A stretch of 17,338 nt of DNA from Candidatus Kerfeldbacteria bacterium (GCA_016234305.1 JACRFM010000002.1:1-17338); one strand, 5' to 3'. Numbered from the stretch's first letter, positions 1-8,010 are shown. Numbers and translations are program-made. Notes: generated from the letters alone by a model not told the origin.

Positions 1-36
1 AGCATGCACCTTTACCCCGCACCGCTAAGTCTTTTT

Positions 37-65
37 TTAAAAGAGGTGTCGATGTGTGCTATATT
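37..65 (+). promoter_or_regulatory. possible promoter of the tRNA-Pro gene
   Basis: A -10-like TATATT lies at 60-65 and a weak -35-like TTAAAA at 37-42, with a 17-nt spacer. Transcription would begin about 2 nt before the mature tRNA 5' end, so there would be almost no leader to trim. The -35 matches consensus at only 4 of 6 positions, so this is a tentative call. Confidence 0.35.
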
Positions 66-73
66 TTTGTGGT

Positions 74-148
74 CGGGGTGTGGTGTACCGGTAACATGCA
101 CCCTTGGGGTGGGTGTGACAGCGGGTTCGACTCCCGCCACCCCGACCA
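74..148 (+). tRNA. tRNA-Pro (anticodon GGG), CCA encoded
   Basis: A complete cloverleaf can be folded by hand. The acceptor stem CGGGGTG (74-80) pairs with CACCCCG (138-144), followed by discriminator A145 and an encoded CCA (146-148). The D arm is GTGT / ACAT with a loop containing GG. The anticodon stem CACCC / GGGTG (99-103, 111-115) is perfect and its loop TTGGGGT puts anticodon GGG at 106-108 with G at position 37, as is usual for proline tRNAs. The T arm GCGGG-TTCGACT-CCCGC is canonical. A first base of C is a bacterial tRNA-Pro hallmark. It decodes CCC and CCU. Confidence 0.95.
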
Positions 149-205
149 CAAAGATCTAACTTCATCAAGACATTTACTATTTAGGTTATCTTAGCTGGTG
201 CGGGG

Positions 206-262
206 CTTGGGGTGGGTGTGACGGTGGGTTTCCCGCCCGCCGTCGGGCAGGGGCTCCCGCCA
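206..262 (+). pseudogene. partial, scrambled copy of the adjacent tRNA-Pro gene
   Basis: Bases 206-222 (CTTGGGGTGGGTGTGAC) are identical to 17 nt of the tRNA-Pro gene running from the anticodon loop into the variable loop (103-119), and the match continues with changes into the T stem (GGTGGGTT). The sequence is then interrupted at the T loop by a GC-rich hairpin (232-253) and resumes with CTCCCGCCA at 254-262, which equals the 3' T stem of the real gene (131-139). The D arm and the 5' half of the anticodon stem are absent, so it cannot fold as a tRNA. It is a decayed duplication. Confidence 0.7.
232..253. repeat. short GC-rich palindromic element inside the tRNA copy
   Basis: GCCCG (235-239) and CGGGC (244-248) form a 5-bp stem with loop CCGT, flanked by CCC and GGGG. 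The element sits exactly between the two halves of the T arm of the partial tRNA copy. Its CCCGCCCGCC / GGCAGG vocabulary is shared with the elements at 14231-14346, suggesting one family of small mobile or REP-like palindromes in this genome. Mobility itself is inferred. Confidence 0.55.
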
Positions 263-310
263 TGGGGGAACTGCAACTTTAATATTGTTTTCTTTTTACA
301 GGTTTAGCAG

Positions 311-327
311 TATAATAAAGCTATAAT
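311..327 (+). promoter_or_regulatory. two tandem -10 boxes before the 151-aa gene
   Basis: Perfect TATAAT hexamers occur at 311-316 and 322-327, 11 bp apart. The downstream one would start transcription near 334, only about 10 nt before the ATG at 345, giving a nearly leaderless mRNA. No convincing -35 is seen at 17 bp from either box; TTGTTT (285-290) is 20 bp from the first. Confidence 0.5.
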
Positions 328-344
328 CTTTAGCCAATAAGCCT

Positions 345-800
345 ATGGAGGTTAAAGCCAATATTTTAAAACCTTTTGTCTCGCCAATAGTGGGTGCGAT
401 AATTTTAGGTTTATTCGCGGCCACGGGAATCGGGATTATTTGGCTTAATTTAATGGAACAAAATTTACCACCTACGCCTTTTATTGAAGTGGTTCGTACG
501 GAGAGCGGCAAAAAAATCGCGGGTGATTGCGAAGTCGGCAAGCCTTGTAAAACCTCGGCTATAACCGCGGTTGACCCGGAAGGTGACCCGGTAATATTTA
601 AATTTATTGATAAGGCTACCGGCCAGGAAGTTATTCCGTCAATTAAAACCGAGTCTGGTAAAACCGTGAAACCTGAATTCAAATTTAATCAAGCTGGCGA
701 GAAACAGATATACGTGGTAGTACAGGATGGCGCTGGGCATACTTCAGCGGAATATCCCATGGTGATAGGAGTAAAAGCCGAGGAGACCGGACGGAAGTAA
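345..800 (+). CDS. membrane-anchored protein with a small extracellular DPEGDP domain
   Basis: This 151-aa protein has one N-terminal transmembrane helix (about residues 12-34) and a single exported domain. The domain carries D61-C62-EVGKP-C68 followed by DPEGDP at 77-82 and ends with beta-strand-like text (IYVVVQDGAGH) typical of PKD/cadherin-like Ig folds. The same paired-cysteine plus DPE[G/A]DP arrangement opens the two large secreted proteins downstream, so the three are related in sequence and probably in job. There is no Shine-Dalgarno sequence; the ATG is chosen because two TATAAT boxes lie just upstream and because it leaves a short basic N-terminus before the helix. No enzyme motif is visible. 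The function is unknown; a cell-surface binding or scaffold role is inference. Confidence 0.8.
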   Translation: MEVKANILKPFVSPIVGAIILGLFAATGIGIIWLNLMEQNLPPTPFIEVVRTESGKKIAGDCEVGKPCKTSAITAVDPEGDPVIFKFIDKATGQEVIPSIKTESGKTVKPEFKFNQAGEKQIYVVVQDGAGHTSAEYPMVIGVKAEETGRK

Positions 801-822
801 GTTGGTAAAATTTGTTATTAAA

Positions 823-860
823 CAGGCGTTTTCTTTTTTGAAGGGCGCCTGCTTGATTTT
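823..860 (+). terminator. weak terminator-like hairpin
   Basis: CAGGCG (823-828) pairs with CGCCTG (846-851) around a 17-nt loop rich in T, followed by CTTGATTTT. The T tract is imperfect and the loop large, so termination may be partial. It lies 22 nt after the stop of the 151-aa gene and just before a strong promoter. Confidence 0.4.
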
Positions 861-878
861 AAACTTACTTTGTCAGAT

Positions 879-907
879 TTGTCAAAAGTTAAAAAGTGTG
901 GTATAAT
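879..907 (+). promoter_or_regulatory. near-consensus sigma70-type promoter for the surface-protein operon
   Basis: TTGTCA (879-884), a 17-nt spacer and a perfect TATAAT (902-907) match the housekeeping consensus at 11 of 12 positions. A second TTGTCA occurs at 870-875. The expected start is near 914. This promoter lies inside the upstream part of the open frame that follows, which rules out the TTG at 870 as the start and points to the ATG at 942. Confidence 0.8.
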
Positions 908-941
908 AGATACATTATTTAAACCGGTATTAGCTAATAAA

Positions 942-3900
942 ATGACTTACGCTAATTCCAATTTAACACCAAAACAAAATATTTCCGGTTTTAATACTTT
1001 TGAGTCTACTCACCAAGTAAGTTTTAGACTGTGGTGGGTTTTTTGTTTGGCGGTTTTGCTGGTTGGCGGCCTGGTTTCATTTCCACATAAAGCGTCGGCG
1101 GTAGATTGCACCGTCGGTTTGCCTTGTACCATATCCATAAGTGTTGATGCCCAAGATCCGGAAGCTGATCCGATATATGGCGTATTTACAGCTTCACCAT
1201 CTTCTTACACTATTTTAAGCTGTTCACCCGCTGGTGGCAGTAATACTGGCAGCCAGTGTACTACAGGTCAGTTATCTACTGGTTCTGGCACTTTAAGCAG
1301 TACTTATCAATTTTCTGCAGCCATCTCTTACACGGCCAAATATGAGATTTGGGATAATGCTTCTCATTTCACTTCGGGTAGTGTACAGGTTAATGTGATA
1401 GCGGATACAACCCCACCTTCTATAAATTTTGCGCCTGTCAGTAGACCTTGGAGTTCGGCTGATATTTCGGTTACTCCTACAGCTAGTGATTCCAGTGGTG
1501 TTAGCTATGTTCGTCATTGCTGGACCACCTCGCCGTCTTGCGACCCTGGTACTGCCAACACTTCTACTTTTACTAATGGCAGCGCGGTGAGTCAAACGGC
1601 TGATGGTGTTTGGTCTTTGTGTGTTAGGGCGCGGGATACTCAAGGTAATTGGAATCCCAGTCCGATTTGCACCGGTACTTATAACAAAGATAGCGTCGTG
1701 CCCGTGTGCGGTACCTGGTCGCCAACTTCTTCGCCTTGGAAGACAAGCGGTACGCAGAGTTTTACCTTGTCCGGTTCAACTGACACGGGTGGCAGCGGTA
1801 TAGCCACCGCTGGCGGAACTTGCACTACTGGAGCAATCAATGGTTCCACTTGTAATGTCGGAATTAGTGATAATGCCGGCAATAACCTGGCATGTGTCAG
1901 TCCGCCCAATAATGTTGATTCAACTTCACCAGCGGTGGCTATAACTTCGCCGGCCGCCGCGCCGGCTTGGCAAAATGCCAAAAATTTTGTAGTCAGCGTC
2001 AGTGAATCCGATGCTGGTTCCGGGTTGGCTTCCTGTTTTTATTACACTAATGGAAGTTACCAAGGAGCCCATGCCTGTAATTCGAATTTTTCTTCAAATT
2101 GTCCCAGCGAAGGCGCCAGTGCCTGTACGGTTACTGAATATGCCACTGACGTGGCGGGCAATACTGGCTTAGCTTCGCGGACTTTTTCAATTGACGCCAC
2201 TGCGCCGACGCCTAGTCCGGCCACTGGCTGGGCTTCAGCCATAACGCCAACTTCAATCACTTGGAATATTACCGCATCAACCGATGGTGGCGTGGGTTTA
2301 CATTCATTGCCTTACAGTTTTGATGGTGGGACTACCTGGCAAGCAAGCAGTTCCTTAACTACCGGCAGTTTAACTTGTGGCACTGGTTATGCCAAATCAA
2401 TTATGACCCGCGACGCCCTGGATAATCGCACCAACGTTGGTACTTTGTCGGCCACGACGGCGGTTTGTTTACCCGGCGCGGTAACTTTAACCGGCACGCC
2501 GGCAAATCCTACCACTAGCACCGCGGCCGTTTTTGTTTGGCAGGCGGCTACTAACGCTACTTCTTATGACACTTATGTAGATAGTGGTTCTTATCAAAAT
2601 GTGGCGGCGACTAATCGCTCTATTACAGTCGGCGCGGGCTCGCATACTTTTAGTGTCTGCGGCGTTAATGCCAGCGGTGTTGGACCGTGTACTAACTATA
2701 GTTGGTTAATTGATACTACGCCGCCGTCGCAAGTTACTTTAACTCTGTCCCCCAATACTACCAGTTCCAGTTTTAATTTATCCTGGACAGCAGCGGTTGA
2801 TAATGAAAGTGGTTTGGCGCGTTATGAACTCTGGCGCGCACCAGATAGCGGCGGCGCGCCGGGTAGTTGGAACAAAGTTAAGGATGTAGCCAGTACGAGC
2901 ACGACCGATAACCCGGCCGCTGGCGTGTATTGGTATGGTATTCACGCGGTTAATAATGCGGGGGGTTATTCTACTGAAGTTGCCGCGCAAAAAGGCACTA
3001 AAGATACTACGCCGCCAACGCCTAACCCGGCCACTGGTTCGGCCTCCAATATTAAACGTAATGCTATCACTTGGAATATCACCGCGCCAACCGACAGCGG
3101 CGTGGGCTTGCACTCATTGCCTTACAGTTTTGATAATGGCAGTACTTGGCAGGCGAGCAATTCGTTAACTGATAATGGTTTGAATTGCGGAACCCAGTAT
3201 ATTAAGACTATAGTAACTCGCGACGCGCTGGATAATCGCACTACGGCCGGTTCAATCAGTCAGTACACTTTGGACTGCGGTATTAGCGGTACCGTCAGTT
3301 TTACGCAAACGCCCCCGGCGTTTACTTATCAAACGGGTGCTACTTTTGCTTGGAACGCTGTGTCGGGAGCGACTTCTTATTTGGTACAGCTTGATGGCGG
3401 TACGACTGAGGTTATTGTTCAAACCACTAAATCATACAGCGGCTTAACTCAAGGTTCGCATACTTTTATAATTACGCCCCAGAATAATGGCGGTCAGGGT
3501 ACGGCTACCACTTATAGTTGGACCATTGACCTGACAGCTCCCCAAGTTAATTCTTTGTCCGCCGTGGTGGCCATTACTAATTCGCCGCCCATAATAACCT
3601 GGTCAGCGATTGACACGGGCGGTAGCGCCATCCAAAAATCTGAACTCTGGCGCGCGCCGGATTCAGGTGGCGCGCCGGGCGCTTGGAGTAAAATAATTGA
3701 CAGCGCGACTGCGCCGCAGACTGACGCCACTGTTAGTCCCAATGTTAAATATTGGTATGGTCTGCACGTGCTGGATAACGCTGGTAATTGTATTACGGAA
3801 GGCGGTTCCCATTGCGGCGGCGTAGCTAGCGACAGTTCTGACCCGCGCGCCATGAGCAGCCCCAGCGGCGTAACTTATGATACCGAAACGCCGAGCCTGT

Positions 3901-4205
3901 CTGGTTTAGCGCCGCTTAATACTATTAGTTCTTTGCGCCCGGCACTAACGGCCACGGTGACTGATAATTTATCAGGTGTAAATAACTCAACTGTGACAAT
4001 CAGCCGCGCTGGCAGTCAAGTTTTGCAAAAAACCTTTGGCACGGTGAATTCCTTGAACATTTCCGGCAGTGATTGGTCTGGCCCTTTGAGTAATGCCACT
4101 TATACCGTGCGGGTACTCTCAAATGATAAGGCTGGTAATCAATTGGACCAAAACTGGACTTTTACAGTTAATAATTTGGCGCCCAATAAACCAAATCTTA
4201 GATAA
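942..4205 (+). CDS. large secreted multidomain Ig/FN3-like surface protein with internal tandem duplication
   Basis: This 1087-aa protein has a long n-region, a hydrophobic core (about 28-47) and an AxA signal peptidase I site after residue 53. The exported chain opens with DC-TVGLP-C (55-62) and DPEADP (72-77), the same domain start as its neighbours. It continues as a string of Ig-like, HYR-like and fibronectin-III-like modules with DTTPP-type linkers and many paired cysteines. Residues about 418-687 and 688-957 are a tandem duplication of a three-module block; GLHSLPYSF, RDALDNRT and ELWRAPDSGGAPG recur in order. The end is another Ig-like domain and no sortase motif, membrane helix or catalytic site is visible. 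The frame is open back to a TTG at 870, but the promoter overlaps that stretch, so ATG 942 is used. Only 13 nt separate it from the next gene. Likely an adhesin or cell-envelope protein; the ligand is unknown. Confidence 0.85.
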   Translation: MTYANSNLTPKQNISGFNTFESTHQVSFRLWWVFCLAVLLVGGLVSFPHKASAVDCTVGLPCTISISVDAQDPEADPIYGVFTASPSSYTILSCSPAGGSNTGSQCTTGQLSTGSGTLSSTYQFSAAISYTAKYEIWDNASHFTSGSVQVNVIADTTPPSINFAPVSRPWSSADISVTPTASDSSGVSYVRHCWTTSPSCDPGTANTSTFTNGSAVSQTADGVWSLCVRARDTQGNWNPSPICTGTYNKDSVVPVCGTWSPTSSPWKTSGTQSFTLSGSTDTGGSGIATAGGTCTTGAINGSTCNVGISDNAGNNLACVSPPNNVDSTSPAVAITSPAAAPAWQNAKNFVVSVSESDAGSGLASCFYYTNGSYQGAHACNSNFSSNCPSEGASACTVTEYATDVAGNTGLASRTFSIDATAPTPSPATGWASAITPTSITWNITASTDGGVGLHSLPYSFDGGTTWQASSSLTTGSLTCGTGYAKSIMTRDALDNRTNVGTLSATTAVCLPGAVTLTGTPANPTTSTAAVFVWQAATNATSYDTYVDSGSYQNVAATNRSITVGAGSHTFSVCGVNASGVGPCTNYSWLIDTTPPSQVTLTLSPNTTSSSFNLSWTAAVDNESGLARYELWRAPDSGGAPGSWNKVKDVASTSTTDNPAAGVYWYGIHAVNNAGGYSTEVAAQKGTKDTTPPTPNPATGSASNIKRNAITWNITAPTDSGVGLHSLPYSFDNGSTWQASNSLTDNGLNCGTQYIKTIVTRDALDNRTTAGSISQYTLDCGISGTVSFTQTPPAFTYQTGATFAWNAVSGATSYLVQLDGGTTEVIVQTTKSYSGLTQGSHTFIITPQNNGGQGTATTYSWTIDLTAPQVNSLSAVVAITNSPPIITWSAIDTGGSAIQKSELWRAPDSGGAPGAWSKIIDSATAPQTDATVSPNVKYWYGLHVLDNAGNCITEGGSHCGGVASDSSDPRAMSSPSGVTYDTETPSLSGLAPLNTISSLRPALTATVTDNLSGVNNSTVTISRAGSQVLQKTFGTVNSLNISGSDWSGPLSNATYTVRVLSNDKAGNQLDQNWTFTVNNLAPNKPNLR
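2193..3812 (+). repeat. tandem duplication of an ~810-bp three-module block inside the surface-protein gene
   Basis: Two adjacent blocks (about 2193-3002 and 3003-3812) encode the same order of three modules. Matching landmarks are offset by 810 bp at the start (GACGCCACTGCGCCGACGCC versus GATACTACGCCGCCAACGCC) and 816 bp at ELWRAPDSGGAPG (2826 versus 3642). Protein identity is high in the first and third modules and low in the middle one, so the duplication is not recent and the copies have diverged unevenly. Confidence 0.85.
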
Positions 4206-4218
4206 CTCAATTTAACAT

Positions 4219-4776
4219 GTGACCAGCAAAGTTTATTTCAAAAATCGAAAATGGCCCTTAATCATTTTTGGTTTGGTGTTAATAATTGGTTTTATATTAG
4301 CAGCCAAACTTTTTTTGGTTGAGTCGGGCACGGTGGTGGAAGTTGTTCATAAACCGCCAATTCAAAATAGTAAATTAACTAGTCAAAACGGTGAACCAGC
4401 CGTTGTTAACAGCGAAACAATTATTTCCCGTCAGCCGCTTTATTTGCGAACCGGTAAAATTGTATTTATAAAACCAGCCGAGAGCTTGGTGTTGCAGAGC
4501 GAGAAACTTAACGCCGCCGGTACGGAAGATTTGAAAGTTTTGTTAAATGCCGACACAAAAGTTGTGGAAATCAGAGTGCCTAATTTTATCACCCAGGATA
4601 TGGCCAATGATTTGCAAAACCGCGGTCAGGTTATTAAAAGAGTGCCAGTTAGTTTAAATAATCTTAAACTCAATAAAATAGTGGCCGTTTTGTCATTGCA
4701 GGATATTTACGATTTAAAGGAATTTACGGCCAGCCGCGTGGAGTATGAAAAATATTTTGACCCATCTACTGAATAA
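4219..4776 (+). CDS. single-pass membrane protein of unknown function in the surface-protein operon
   Basis: This 185-aa protein has a short basic N-terminus, one transmembrane helix (about residues 13-33) and an exported, lysine- and valine-rich domain of about 150 residues with no cysteine and no family motif that I recognise. It starts with GTG at 4219; the overlapping ATG at 4217 is followed at once by TGA and cannot be used. There is no Shine-Dalgarno sequence. It lies 13 nt after the large surface protein and 2 nt before the next, so the three are surely co-transcribed. A role in anchoring or presenting one of the flanking secreted proteins is a reasonable guess from position only. Confidence 0.75.
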   Translation: MTSKVYFKNRKWPLIIFGLVLIIGFILAAKLFLVESGTVVEVVHKPPIQNSKLTSQNGEPAVVNSETIISRQPLYLRTGKIVFIKPAESLVLQSEKLNAAGTEDLKVLLNADTKVVEIRVPNFITQDMANDLQNRGQVIKRVPVSLNNLKLNKIVAVLSLQDIYDLKEFTASRVEYEKYFDPSTE

Positions 4777-4778
4777 AC

Positions 4779-7700
4779 ATGAATTCTTTTAGAAAAATTT
4801 ATCAGCATTCGCATAATACCTCGGACGGCCTACTCCGCCTTCTTCCCGATGTACATCGGGACGAAGGCTGGATAAACCCGTGGAGGCATCATTATTTAGC
4901 CTTAGTTATAAGCGCCTTGACTTTCTGGTGGTTAGTTAGCGGCGCACTGGCACAAACCCCGCCTTATCCTTCTTGCGTTAATTATTCCGGATTAAAAGAC
5001 ACAACTTGCGCGCTTTATGCCAGTGCGATAGACCCGGAAGGCGACCCAATTTATTACATTTATAGCTGGGGCGATGGCACGGCTGATACCAGGGTGCCGA
5101 GCAGCGGTACCGTGGCCTCGGGTACAGAAGTGTACGCCAACCACACTTGGACCAGCGCCGGGCAATTCACGGTGCGGGTTTTTGCTTATGATGAAGCTGG
5201 TCATCAATCAACCGCCTCTGACCCTACGGTGGTAACAATTACGGCTGACACCACCGGTCCGACCCTTAACTATGTTCCGAGTGGCTCCTCTGGCTGGCAA
5301 ACCAGCGCCACGGCCATCACTCTCTCCGCCACTGACGCGCAAGGCGTGCTGGAGGCTCGTTATAACTGGGATGCGGCGGCCAGCGCCACCACCGGCACTG
5401 TCTATGTAAATGGCGCCATCATAAATTCTCCGGCTGGCAGTCACACCTTATATCTGTGGGCCAAAGATACGCTCAATAACACTTCAGTCAAAGGGCCATC
5501 ACTGGCTTATCAGTATGATGACACTAACCCGTCTAATCCTGGCCAAGCCACTTGTACCCCCAGTCCCAACAACACCGGCGCTCATACTTGTACTTTTACC
5601 GCTTCCACTGATACCCAATCAGGCGTGGCGCTTTATTATGTTTATGAGTCTTTAGATGGTGGGGCTATGCAGCTAGCTTCGCCCGCCACTACCGCTATTA
5701 ACTCCTGGACGCCTTCGCCCGCCTTAGCTGCCGGCACTTATCAATATCAAATCATTGCTCAAGACAGTGCCGGACGAACCTCGGGCGCGAGCTCACCATC
5801 AAGCAATGTTATCGTGGATAAAACTAATCCAAGCGCCGCTAGTTGCGTTCCGGGCAGCGGCACTTATGGCAGTGCTCAAAGCGTTTCCTGCAGCGCCACT
5901 GATGCTGGTTCACCCGTTACGACCGTGACAGTCCGTTACACCTCCGGCGCTACTACGCCGCCTGACCCGACTTGCGCTTCTCCCGCCTTTACCAGCCCCA
6001 CCAGTATTTCCACCACCACCGTGCTTAAGGTGATGGCTTGCGATGGGGCGGGGAACCAAAGTGCGGTTACCACCGAGAGTTACGCGATTATTATTAATAC
6101 GCCGCCTTCGGTGACTTATAATCCAACGCCAGCCAGTGATTTTTACGCCCCCTTTGACATTAATTCATTGAGTTTAACTTGGTCCGGCGGCGACACCGAC
6201 AGTATACTTTATAAAGTTTATATTTCGCCTGATGCCGCCATTGAGCCCTCTGATTATGACGGTTCAATTACCGTGCTCGGCGGGACGGATTATATTGTTT
6301 ATGGCGGTCCGCAGACAAAAATTTTAAACCCTAATACTAAATATTATTGGCAAGTGACGGCTGATGATACACCTTTGGGGCAGCCAACTTATCCCGGACG
6401 GCCGGTGGCGGGTCCAATTTGGAACTTTACCATGAACTCCGTGCCAGTGGTTAATGGCGGCTCAATTAATCCGGTAGTCATTGATAAACAAGGCACTATT
6501 ACTTGGCAATCGCAAGACAGCAACAACGACCAGAACCTTACTTTTGATATTTATTATAATACTGTGCCGGGTAGTTTAGTGGGAGCGACTAAAATAAATA
6601 GTATGCCGCTCGCGGCTAACGCAGTTTGCAGCGGCATCAGTAATAGCAGCGGCTGGTCTTGCAGTTTTGTTTGGGATAGTTCCTGCGTACCAGCCGCCGC
6701 CAATTTGTATTTAGTAATCAAAGCTATGGACGGTTATGATGCAACCATACATTATAATGCCGGTTCATTTACTATCGACCATACGCAGGCCAAGCAGTTT
6801 CCCAGTAGTGGTTTTGGTACAGCTAATAATGATGAAGTTGTTAATATGCAAGTTGACGATGGTTCAGTTGACTATAGTAAAACGCCGCCTCAGGTTAAAT
6901 TCCGTGGCGCTTGTTTAAATCCCAAAACCATTAATCCCAGCCTGCAGGCTAATTCGGCGTTGCCGGCGGCCAGCCATAATGGCAGTTTGAACCAGGGCGA
7001 AGAGAGTCCTTATTATAATCTGGTCGGTCTGAATTCGGGTGCTAATCAACTTAAATTTACTACGACTAATAATAGTTGCCACAAAACCGATTATCAGATT
7101 AGTTATAATCTGGTAACTTCTTGCGGTCAGCCTTATGTGGCGGTGCAGTCTGGTGAAATTTATTCTCAAGGCAACGTGCGTTCTGAGTACGCTCCGCCCA
7201 CGGGCAATTTTAACGCCAGTTATCTTATTTTGGGTGGAGGTAGCGACGCCCAACCGAAGGTTATTGAAAATTTTGTAGCGCCGGTAGCTGATTATTTAAA
7301 ACCCAACTTTGGCGTGGTGCCTTATCCCACCACTACCACTTCCGACCAGCCGCAAATTGGTGTATTTGATTATTATAGTTTAACTCATAAAGCCGGTGGC
7401 GCGGTGGTGGCTGACGGTGACACTAATCTCTACGGTTATCAAGTCAAAGTTTGGGGTAGTGCCGGCAGTACAACTAGTTCAAGCTTAACTATTGGTCAGG
7501 GTGGCCATAACCAATTGGATAACCAGGTCTATTATTTTAAAGGTAATTTAACAATTGACGATTCGTTGATGTTCCGTAATGGCAGCGGTAATAAGAGCGC
7601 GGCCGGGCTTATAATTATTGATGGTGATTTGAATATTAATAATAATTTAAGTTATGAAGTTGGTTCTTATGAAGGCAGCATTCGTAATCTGGCTTCAGTG

Positions 7701-7994
7701 GGCTGGATGATTGGCGGACAGGTTGCGGTTGGCGGCAGTGTGGGGCAATTGGTTGGTACATTTTATGTAGCCGGCAGCAGCGGCAGCGGTAATTTTAATA
7801 CTGGCAGCGGTTCGGGACAGCTCAATATTTATGGTTCCATCATAGCTAAACAAATAAGTTTTAACCGTACTTTTAGCGCCCCGGGCGAGCCTTCAGAAAA
7901 AGTTATTATGGATGGCCGCATTATGATTAATACGCCGCCAGGCTTTACTGATTTGCTTAGTACTTTGCCAGCGTGGCGATTTCGTACGCCTTAG
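4779..7994 (+). CDS. large secreted protein with PKD-like, chitobiase-C-like, FN3-like and C-terminal beta-repeat domains
   Basis: This 1071-aa protein has a signal peptide with a core at about 39-57 and cleavage likely after SGALA (A58). Its n-region is unusually long because residues 19-36 are encoded by a palindromic element. Rough domain order: paired Cys (C66, C77) plus DPEGDP (85-90) in a PKD-like domain with WGDGTAD (to ~152); two Ig-like modules (~155-352); a module resembling the chitobiase/beta-hexosaminidase C-terminal fold (~353-438); two FN3-like modules (~441-665); a cysteine-bearing linker; and from ~780 a glycine/serine/asparagine-rich domain with short repeated strands (GDLNINNN, GSVGQLVGTFYVAG, GSIIAK) and the ending NTPPGFTDLLSTLPAWR. 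The last domain looks like a beta-helix or bactofilin-like repeat fold. Likely surface-exposed; possibly tied to the pilus genes that follow, but only by position. Confidence 0.85.
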   Translation: MNSFRKIYQHSHNTSDGLLRLLPDVHRDEGWINPWRHHYLALVISALTFWWLVSGALAQTPPYPSCVNYSGLKDTTCALYASAIDPEGDPIYYIYSWGDGTADTRVPSSGTVASGTEVYANHTWTSAGQFTVRVFAYDEAGHQSTASDPTVVTITADTTGPTLNYVPSGSSGWQTSATAITLSATDAQGVLEARYNWDAAASATTGTVYVNGAIINSPAGSHTLYLWAKDTLNNTSVKGPSLAYQYDDTNPSNPGQATCTPSPNNTGAHTCTFTASTDTQSGVALYYVYESLDGGAMQLASPATTAINSWTPSPALAAGTYQYQIIAQDSAGRTSGASSPSSNVIVDKTNPSAASCVPGSGTYGSAQSVSCSATDAGSPVTTVTVRYTSGATTPPDPTCASPAFTSPTSISTTTVLKVMACDGAGNQSAVTTESYAIIINTPPSVTYNPTPASDFYAPFDINSLSLTWSGGDTDSILYKVYISPDAAIEPSDYDGSITVLGGTDYIVYGGPQTKILNPNTKYYWQVTADDTPLGQPTYPGRPVAGPIWNFTMNSVPVVNGGSINPVVIDKQGTITWQSQDSNNDQNLTFDIYYNTVPGSLVGATKINSMPLAANAVCSGISNSSGWSCSFVWDSSCVPAAANLYLVIKAMDGYDATIHYNAGSFTIDHTQAKQFPSSGFGTANNDEVVNMQVDDGSVDYSKTPPQVKFRGACLNPKTINPSLQANSALPAASHNGSLNQGEESPYYNLVGLNSGANQLKFTTTNNSCHKTDYQISYNLVTSCGQPYVAVQSGEIYSQGNVRSEYAPPTGNFNASYLILGGGSDAQPKVIENFVAPVADYLKPNFGVVPYPTTTTSDQPQIGVFDYYSLTHKAGGAVVADGDTNLYGYQVKVWGSAGSTTSSSLTIGQGGHNQLDNQVYYFKGNLTIDDSLMFRNGSGNKSAAGLIIIDGDLNINNNLSYEVGSYEGSIRNLASVGWMIGGQVAVGGSVGQLVGTFYVAGSSGSGNFNTGSGSGQLNIYGSIIAKQISFNRTFSAPGEPSEKVIMDGRIMINTPPGFTDLLSTLPAWRFRTP
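4833..4885. repeat. palindromic element inserted in frame in a signal-peptide n-region
   Basis: CCCGATGTACATCGGG (4845-4860) is a perfect 16-nt palindrome, flanked by CCTTC (4838-4842) and GAAGG (4863-4867), and by CTCC (4833-4836) and GGAG (4882-4885). This nested symmetry is that of a small intergenic palindromic element, yet here it is translated as residues 19-36 of the 1071-aa protein. The start of the element (TCCGCCTTC) recurs at the intergenic element near 11933. Confidence 0.65.
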
Positions 7995-8010
7995 TTTTAC
8001 CCACGCAGCA

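Noticed and set aside
870..941. Upstream in-frame TTG start for the 1087-aa surface protein
   Set aside because: The stretch contains a near-consensus promoter (TTGTCA, 17 nt, TATAAT at 902-907), so the mRNA would begin near 914. ATG 942 is the first good start after it and leaves a normal signal peptide.
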